The position numbers were made by a program, and so were the translations under genes. Source: an uncultured Synergistales bacterium (GTDB lineage: Bacteria > Synergistota > Synergistia > Synergistales > Aminobacteriaceae). Taken from it: a DNA stretch of 12,398 nucleotides. The first letter of the stretch is position 1; each line of letters starts with the position of its first letter. The stretch lies in assembly GCA_905234205.1 (NCBI GenBank), contig CAJOGG010000016.1:1-12398 (forward strand), read 5' to 3'. This document shows, piece by piece, positions 7,496 through 12,398 of the stretch. The notes under the pieces are model-generated. The model ran no database searches. It was not told the DNA's origin and was given only the letters and a program-made list of their open reading frames with translations.

Positions 7496-9786
7496 GCGAT
7501 TATCAACGATACATTCCCTTCAGTTATTAAAGTATCATTCGTTGCTGGTATAAATATCGTCTCGCCCAAGTTTATTGACATTGAGGACTCATGAAGCCGT
7601 AATTTTCCACCGCCCTCGATACAAGTTACAGAGTGGAAGCTATCGTCTTCGAGTTTCATTCTTGCGTCACCGTTCACAAAATCGACCTCGAAATATTTAC
7701 AGCTAACCTTATCGCTTAAACGTTCGATCCCTTCTGCCTCGTACTTCTTGTAAGTCAACACGTCCAAGGCTTTGTTCAAGTGTAATTCTCTTGCGTTCCC
7801 GAATTTGTCCCGACGATCATAATCATATAGCCTGTATGTTAAATTGCTGCTCTGTTGAATCTCGCAAATGAAATTTCCCGCTCCAATTGCATGAACAGTG
7901 CCGGCCGGAATAAAAAACACGTCGCCCGCTTTCGTTGGGCAAAAGTTTAGTATGCTCATGATAGTGTTGTTTGCGATTCTTTGTTTAACCTCTTCACGAG
8001 TAACATCACGATTGAATCCCAAGTACAACCCCGCGCCAGGCTCCGCGTCAATCACGTACCACATTTCATTTTTGCCATATTCGTTTTCGTTCTCGAGCGC
8101 GTAATCGTCATTCGGGTGAACTTGCACGGACAAATTTTGTTTAGCGTCGATGAACTTTATCAACAATGGAAACGCAGAAAGCGGTGTACATTTCCAGCCT
8201 AGCACTTGTTTACCCACTACATCAAGATATTTGCTGAAGGTTGAGCCTTTGTGACGACCCGAGGCTATTATGCTGTTACCAGCAGGGTGTGCCGATAATT
8301 CCCAACTCTCTGCAATAGTATCAAAGTCGCATTGTTTGCCGTAAATGTCGCGTAATTTCGTGCCTCCCCACAAATAATCTTTGAAAGCCGGCGAAAGTTT
8401 TATCATTGAGTCAATTTCTAAGCCTAGGTCAGATTCTGTAACGTTATCGAAATTGTTGAACGTGAAATCACCACCATGAACGCTTTCTCCCACGGCTGTC
8501 TCTATGATTACTAAAGGTTGCTCGGATATATTAGAAATTTGATGAGAAATTCCGGCCGTTATGTCAAGATTATCGGGAGGAGTGTAAATTTTGCTTTGGC
8601 CGTTGAGCTTTATTAACGCTGACCCTTCAACGATCGTACAATTCTCTTTGCGTTCTTTGTGAGTGTGTTCGAAGATAGTTTTGCCCGGTGAGATTACCAC
8701 CTTACGAATCCTGTAGCCCTTCTCCTCTAATAGCTGTTCATAGTATCCCCAGTAACGATAAAAAATTGTGCTTTGTTCGCTGAACGAGTTTAACTCCGGG
8801 TTATCGTGAAGAATCTGTTTGAGCAAGTGAGATTTTCCGCGTCTGCCAACGTAAATTGCGTCCGAAGTGTTCACGACTAAAACGTTATCGAGGTCATTAA
8901 CAACTACAGCTTGTTTAGACGCTTGATTGAGAATAACTGTATGAGCACATTCGTTTTGTATTGCTACACCGTTTGCTTGATATTGAGTTTTGCTTAGGTC
9001 TTCAAGGCTTCCAACGTCGCTCCATTCAAAGCCTGTTTCGATTCCCATGAGTTTAGTTGTGCGCTCAAATATAGATTTCTCGATTGAGATTGACGTAATA
9101 AACTTTTGAACCTCAGCACGATATAAAATGCCCTCCGATAAAATTTCTCGTTGGCTGTAAACTTGTCTGCATTGCTGGAAAATTTCCGGCTTTATTCTTC
9201 TTAACTCGTTTATCATTACTCCATTCTGAAATAGAATCACGCCCAAGTTCAAATATAAATCGTCGCGCTTGTTAAGTTCTTTGATGACTCGCCAGTCGGG
9301 TTTCTCGTAAAATCTTTCTCTCGTGAAATAACCAAAACGTTCAATGACCTTATCAGCCTTTTGTCCGAACAAAACTATATGGCCCTCTCGTGCGTGATCT
9401 TTAGCTTTGAGAATCGAGTCTTTGTAGCTTAAACCTTTGGAGTTAGCGGTGTTGATTAAGTGGTCAGTGGCGACAACGAAAATATATTCAGAGGGTTGTA
9501 AGTCAAGGCATGCGAGAATTATTGCGGCAGTAGTTTTTCGCGGCTCCTCCTCGTATATGCAACGATAAGGCACTCCCTGAAAAGTTTCCATCTGGTTAGC
9601 AATAATGAATCTGTACTCATAATTTGTAACGATTATAAATTCATCACAGTACGCTAAATTTCTTGCGATAGTTTCCTGAAACAGTGAGTGATTTTTCTGG
9701 ACCTTGATAAATTGCTTGGGGAAATTCTTACGAGATAATGGCCAGAGCTTTTCGCCGACTCCACCAGCTAACACTAAACACTTCAT
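7486..9786 (-). CDS. ManC-cupin-ManA fusion (GDP-mannose / mannose-6-P isomerase)
   Basis: A 766-residue protein with three recognisable parts. Residues 1 to about 265 are a sugar nucleotidyltransferase domain (LAGGVGEKLWPLSR at 6-19, PKQF at 23-26, EKP at 161-163, WSDVGS at 255-260). Residues about 270-335 look like the beta-helix region of ManC, and about 343-435 are a type II phosphomannose-isomerase cupin (H374, H376, E381, H415). Residues about 460-766 form a complete class I phosphomannose isomerase: H557 in QVHPND, E574 in NEMWY and H632 in PAGTVHAIG are likely zinc ligands, and R652 in YRLYDYDR is the likely catalytic Arg. Expected reactions are fructose-6-P to mannose-6-P and mannose-1-P plus GTP to GDP-mannose. 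The signature has E12-K13 where canonical ManC has Thr-Arg, and N180-LG replaces the usual NSG, so nucleotidyltransferase activity is uncertain. ATG overlaps the manC stop by four bases (ATGA); only a weak ribosome site is seen, suggesting coupled translation. Confidence 0.88.
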   Translation of the reverse strand: MKCLVLAGGVGEKLWPLSRKNFPKQFIKVQKNHSLFQETIARNLAYCDEFIIVTNYEYRFIIANQMETFQGVPYRCIYEEEPRKTTAAIILACLDLQPSEYIFVVATDHLINTANSKGLSYKDSILKAKDHAREGHIVLFGQKADKVIERFGYFTRERFYEKPDWRVIKELNKRDDLYLNLGVILFQNGVMINELRRIKPEIFQQCRQVYSQREILSEGILYRAEVQKFITSISIEKSIFERTTKLMGIETGFEWSDVGSLEDLSKTQYQANGVAIQNECAHTVILNQASKQAVVVNDLDNVLVVNTSDAIYVGRRGKSHLLKQILHDNPELNSFSEQSTIFYRYWGYYEQLLEEKGYRIRKVVISPGKTIFEHTHKERKENCTIVEGSALIKLNGQSKIYTPPDNLDITAGISHQISNISEQPLVIIETAVGESVHGGDFTFNNFDNVTESDLGLEIDSMIKLSPAFKDYLWGGTKLRDIYGKQCDFDTIAESWELSAHPAGNSIIASGRHKGSTFSKYLDVVGKQVLGWKCTPLSAFPLLIKFIDAKQNLSVQVHPNDDYALENENEYGKNEMWYVIDAEPGAGLYLGFNRDVTREEVKQRIANNTIMSILNFCPTKAGDVFFIPAGTVHAIGAGNFICEIQQSSNLTYRLYDYDRRDKFGNARELHLNKALDVLTYKKYEAEGIERLSDKVSCKYFEVDFVNGDARMKLEDDSFHSVTCIEGGGKLRLHESSMSINLGETIFIPATNDTLITEGNVSLIIAKI

Positions 9787-10859
9787 AGCAGTTCTTCACG
9801 TCCTGAAGCTTTCAACGCATCAACGATCTTTTTAACGTCCTGTGCTTTATCCTTCGGGCATACCATAACAGCGTCGGGAGTCTCAACGATCACGATATTA
9901 TCAACTCCAACCGCTGTAACTGTTCGAGAACTTGAATATATAACGCTATTTTTAGTGTCTATTGCCACGACGTCCCCGAGTAAAATATTTTTGTCCTCGT
10001 CTTGAGCGTGAAGTATGTTCATCATGTCCCAGCTTCCAACGTCGTTCCAGCCGCAATCACCTGGAATAACAAGCACGTCGCCATTTTTCGCGCTAGGCTC
10101 CATAACTGCGTAGTCAATGCTTATGTTTCGTATTGTGGGATAAATTTCATGCAACACTTCTTGTTCACGAGGAGTATTAATTGCGTCGCCTATGAGATTA
10201 AGAGCTTCATAAATATCCGGCGTGTACTCTTTGAGCTTCTGAAGGATCAATGATGCTTTCCATATGAACATGCCACTATTCCAAGCGTATTGTCCTGACT
10301 CGATATAATTCTTGGCCGTTTGTTCGTCGGGCTTCTCCTTAAATTCTATAACTGGCTTAACGTCTTCTGCGGCTTGCTTGTCGTACTTGATGTAGCCAAA
10401 ACCTGTAGCCGGGTGCGTTGGATTTAGTCCTATGGTTACGATTTTGTCGTGGGCTTCTGCGGTCAAGATTGCTGTACGGAAAATTTTCGCTAGTTCGTCA
10501 ACGTCTTCAATATAATGATCCGCGGGAGTGAACACCATTACGCCATCACCATACTTGCGAGTTATCTCAATGGCGGCGTATCCAATACAGGCGGCTGTGT
10601 TGCGTGCAGCAGGTTCGGCCAAGATATTTCCCGGGAAAACTCGTCCTTCGGTTGCTCGTATCATTGCGGGGGCTTGAATGTCAGACGTAACTATGAATAT
10701 TAAGCTCTTGCCGATAACCATTGACATACGATCTATAGCTTCGTTGATCATTAATTCTTTGCCATCGAGATTTAATAATTGCTTGGGTGTTCGTTGACGC
10801 GATAAAGGCCAAAAACGTGTTCCGCCTCCGCCCGCCATAATTATTCCGTAGTGATTCAT
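9783..10859 (-). CDS. manC: Mannose-1-phosphate guanylyltransferase
   Basis: A 358-residue GDP-mannose pyrophosphorylase that makes GDP-mannose from mannose-1-phosphate and GTP for glycan synthesis. The canonical signature MAGGGGTRFWPLSR is at 8-21, followed by PKQLL. Other family elements are AEPAARNTAA (81-90, guanine-site region), TPADHYI (111-117), ATGFGYI (151-157), FKEKPDE (173-179), WNSGMF (193-198) and WNDVGSW (271-277). It lacks the C-terminal isomerase cupin of the long (~480-residue) ManC, so it is the short monofunctional form. AGGAGGAG at 10871-10878 (minus strand), inside uvrC, lies 11 bases before ATG. ATG overlaps the uvrC stop as ATGA, and its own stop overlaps the fusion gene the same way. 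Confidence 0.95.
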   Translation of the reverse strand: MNHYGIIMAGGGGTRFWPLSRQRTPKQLLNLDGKELMINEAIDRMSMVIGKSLIFIVTSDIQAPAMIRATEGRVFPGNILAEPAARNTAACIGYAAIEITRKYGDGVMVFTPADHYIEDVDELAKIFRTAILTAEAHDKIVTIGLNPTHPATGFGYIKYDKQAAEDVKPVIEFKEKPDEQTAKNYIESGQYAWNSGMFIWKASLILQKLKEYTPDIYEALNLIGDAINTPREQEVLHEIYPTIRNISIDYAVMEPSAKNGDVLVIPGDCGWNDVGSWDMMNILHAQDEDKNILLGDVVAIDTKNSVIYSSSRTVTAVGVDNIVIVETPDAVMVCPKDKAQDVKKIVDALKASGREELL

Positions 10860-12316
10860 TTCGTGCTTTCCTCCTCCTGTAGCGCCGATAAAATTTTTTC
10901 CGCCAACTTTTGACCAATGCCCGGGACTTTTTGCAGCTCTTCAGGACTCAACGCCGCAACTTTTTCAGCACTCCCGAATTTAACGAGCAGCTCCGTAGCT
11001 TTCTTCTTGCCTATTCCAGAAATATCGAAGAGCTTTGAATGTCTCATGCGCTTTTCCCTAGCGTTTCTGTGAGTCGTAATTGCGTACCTGTGAACTTCAT
11101 CGCGTAACCTCTGAAATAATTGCAAAGCCGGATCATCGCGTTCAAGCCTCAAAGGTTCGTTTGGTTTACCTGGCAAAAAGATTAACTCCTCACGTTCAGC
11201 CAAAGCTATCAATGGAAGTTCAAAGCCTAATTCCTGCAAAGCCTTCTGCGCATATTCAAGCTGTATTGGGCCTCCGTCGATTAATGCTAATTGTGGTGCT
11301 GGCTCGGTGTTGTCAATAACATGGGAGTAACGTCGTTTAACAGTCTCGTAGATTGATTGAAAGTCGTTGATTTCCCCGTCATTGAGCGAACGAATCTTGA
11401 AGCGGCGATATAAATTTGGGCTTGGCCTTCCTTGTTCAAAGACTATACAGCAGCCGTAAGTATCATGCCCGTGAGTGTGTGAAATGTCGAACGCGTCAAT
11501 TCTCCATGCCAAAACTTCTAAGCCTAATAACTCCTGAACGCGATTCAACACTTTCCAAGTTGCGTTGTCTAAATCCTCCTGTAAAGCTGACGAAATTTTT
11601 TGCCGCGATAATCTCCATATAGCCCGGACTGTATCACGATAGTAAGCTGCTTTCTCGAACTCAAGATTTTTCGCCGACTCGTTCATTCGCTTCTTCAAAC
11701 GAGCAACCAACTCCGCCGATTTTCCCTCAAATAACAAAACTATATCCGCAACCCTTTCACGATATTCATCACGAGTACACAACGCCGCACAAGCTCCCAT
11801 TGAGTGCCCTAAATTATATTCAACGCAAGGACGCTTATTTTTGTTGGGAGTGATTCGGGATTTGCAAACTCTTAACGGAAAATAACGTTCAGCCAGTCGC
11901 ATTAGGTTTCTTATGTTTCCAGCGTCAACGAATGGGCCAAGATATAACGCATTGTCTTTAGCTTTGTGCCTTGTAATTTCAACGCGCGGGAAATCTTCAT
12001 CAGTGATCTTTATATAAGGATAACGATCGCTCATTTTCAGGGCTATGTTGAAGAATGGGGAGTAACGACGAATCAATTTAGCCTCAACGATTAAAGCCTC
12101 TGCTTCTGATTCTGTGCGTATGATGGAAATATCCTCGATGAGTTCGACGAGTTTATTAAGCCTTGGTGATAAATGGTGACGAAAATATGACGAGACCCTG
12201 CGCTTGAGTTTGATAGCTTTTCCGACGTAAATTATTTTGCCCTCAGAGTCTCGCATCAGATACACGCCTGGACGTTCCGGTAAAGTTTTGAGTATGGCTG
12301 CGATTTTTTCCTTCAT
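10856..12316 (-). CDS. uvrC: Excinuclease ABC subunit C (short form)
   Basis: The dual-incision nuclease of UvrABC nucleotide excision repair. From the chosen ATG it has 486 residues, against about 560-610 in well-known UvrCs. The GIY-YIG 3'-nuclease domain comes first (PGVYLM at 16-21, IIYVGKA at 28-34). A cysteine cluster follows at 151-180, then a UVR domain at about 202-237 (LEFEKAAYYRD) for UvrB contact. The RNase H-like 5'-nuclease domain has D277 (FDISH), D347 (LIDGG) and H409 (DEVHRYAI). A tandem helix-hairpin-helix closes the protein (ISGIGKKKATELL, VPGIGQKLAEKIL). About 90 residues normally found between UVR and FDISH are missing. A TTG 39 bases upstream would also be in frame, but it lies in the -35 box and overlaps the preceding gene; the ATG puts PGVY at the usual distance. 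No Shine-Dalgarno is present. Confidence 0.93.
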   Translation of the reverse strand: MKEKIAAILKTLPERPGVYLMRDSEGKIIYVGKAIKLKRRVSSYFRHHLSPRLNKLVELIEDISIIRTESEAEALIVEAKLIRRYSPFFNIALKMSDRYPYIKITDEDFPRVEITRHKAKDNALYLGPFVDAGNIRNLMRLAERYFPLRVCKSRITPNKNKRPCVEYNLGHSMGACAALCTRDEYRERVADIVLLFEGKSAELVARLKKRMNESAKNLEFEKAAYYRDTVRAIWRLSRQKISSALQEDLDNATWKVLNRVQELLGLEVLAWRIDAFDISHTHGHDTYGCCIVFEQGRPSPNLYRRFKIRSLNDGEINDFQSIYETVKRRYSHVIDNTEPAPQLALIDGGPIQLEYAQKALQELGFELPLIALAEREELIFLPGKPNEPLRLERDDPALQLFQRLRDEVHRYAITTHRNAREKRMRHSKLFDISGIGKKKATELLVKFGSAEKVAALSPEELQKVPGIGQKLAEKILSALQEEESTK

Positions 12317-12325
12317 AATGACGAA

Positions 12326-12355
12326 ATTATAAACGCTACTTTTCGCTAATGACAA
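12326..12355 (-). promoter_or_regulatory. Sigma-70-like promoter of uvrC
   Basis: On the minus strand, TTGTCA (12355-12350, five of six consensus bases) and a perfect TATAAT (12331-12326) are separated by 18 bases. Initiation about seven bases after the -10 box would fall near 12319, only three bases before the uvrC ATG at 12316. The resulting mRNA would be leaderless or nearly so, which agrees with the absence of any Shine-Dalgarno there. The -35 box is inside the last codons of the upstream gene. Confidence 0.65.
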
Positions 12356-12398
12356 CTTCCCCCGCTTTCACAGAATGAGTCAGCCAAACATTGCCGCC
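12336..12398 (-). CDS. Hexapeptide acyltransferase, serine O-acetyltransferase-like (partial C-terminus)
   Basis: A minus-strand frame entering from the right edge gives 20 residues, beginning GGNVWLTHSVKAGEVV, and ends at TAG (12338-12336). The 'iGGNVWlt.sVp.G..V' pattern is the end of the left-handed beta-helix in serine O-acetyltransferases (CysE/EpsC type), which acetylate L-serine for cysteine synthesis; other hexapeptide acyltransferases share the fold. The active site is outside the window, so the assignment rests on a short segment. Its stop lies 19 bases before the uvrC ATG, and its last codons hold the uvrC -35 box. Confidence 0.6.
   Translation of the reverse strand, partial: GGNVWLTHSVKAGEVVISEK

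Noticed and set aside
7898..8202. Plus-strand open frames opposite the ManA domain, and similar short frames opposite manC and uvrC
   Set aside because: They lie wholly antisense to well-recognised genes, have no family resemblance and no convincing ribosome sites, so they are treated as chance frames.
8403..8430. Separate internal start for the ManA domain at Met461 of the fusion
   Set aside because: The codon is ATG, but no Shine-Dalgarno precedes it and the reading frame is continuous with the cupin domain.
12317..12355. N-terminal extension of UvrC from an in-frame TTG at 12355
   Set aside because: It would add 13 residues not seen in UvrC N-termini, overlap the upstream acyltransferase gene, and place the start in the -35 box of the likely promoter. 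The ATG at 12316 fits the family.
1..12398. CRISPR arrays, insertion sequences, tRNA or rRNA genes, antiphage systems
   Set aside because: No direct-repeat array, transposase-like protein, terminal inverted repeat or RNA-gene signature was seen; the window is filled by recognisable housekeeping genes.

Overview
The window (about 12.4 kb, moderately AT-rich, almost fully coding) looks like ordinary bacterial chromosome. It probably comes from an anaerobe of the Synergistota or a Clostridia-like Bacillota. The grounds are a class 1B NAD-linked dihydroorotate dehydrogenase (PyrD plus PyrK), a short clostridial-type PyrI, strong Shine-Dalgarno sites, and a FAD-oxidoreductase/DUF1667 module of the kind found beside GlpA-like proteins in anaerobes. 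The phylum is an inference from protein character and was not tested by any search.

Layout. Positions 1-1791 (+) hold the last codons of a GlpA-like oxidoreductase, a complete NAD(P)/FAD-dependent oxidoreductase and a small four-cysteine DUF1667 protein. After a 60-base gap with a small hairpin comes a compact pyrimidine operon, 1852-7456 (+): pyrC, pyrK, pyrD, pyrF, pyrE, pyrB, pyrI. It encodes every step from carbamoyl phosphate to UMP plus the allosteric subunit of aspartate carbamoyltransferase. carAB and pyrR are not in the window, and no PyrR-type attenuator is visible. The largest space between + strand genes is 60 bases, so 1-7456 could be one transcript.

A 29-base convergent gap (7457-7485) with a weak terminator-like hairpin separates this from the minus-strand block. 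Read in its own direction (right to left), that block starts with the last 20 codons of a hexapeptide-repeat acyltransferase resembling serine O-acetyltransferase. Then come uvrC, a standalone GDP-mannose pyrophosphorylase (manC) and a three-domain ManC/cupin/ManA fusion. uvrC, manC and the fusion are chained by two ATGA overlaps. Together the last two cover fructose-6-phosphate to mannose-6-phosphate and mannose-1-phosphate to GDP-mannose. The mutase joining these steps is not here.

I see no mobile element, CRISPR array, RNA gene or wholly unknown gene, and no clearly new system. The points most worth a second look are in the minus-strand block: a UvrC that lacks roughly 90 residues before its RNase H-like domain and has Ser in place of one conserved Fe-S cysteine; a near-consensus promoter placed so close to the uvrC ATG that the mRNA should be leaderless; and the fused ManC-cupin-ManA protein with a degenerate nucleotidyltransferase signature next to a canonical ManC. 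No stretch over 300 bases lacks a gene.
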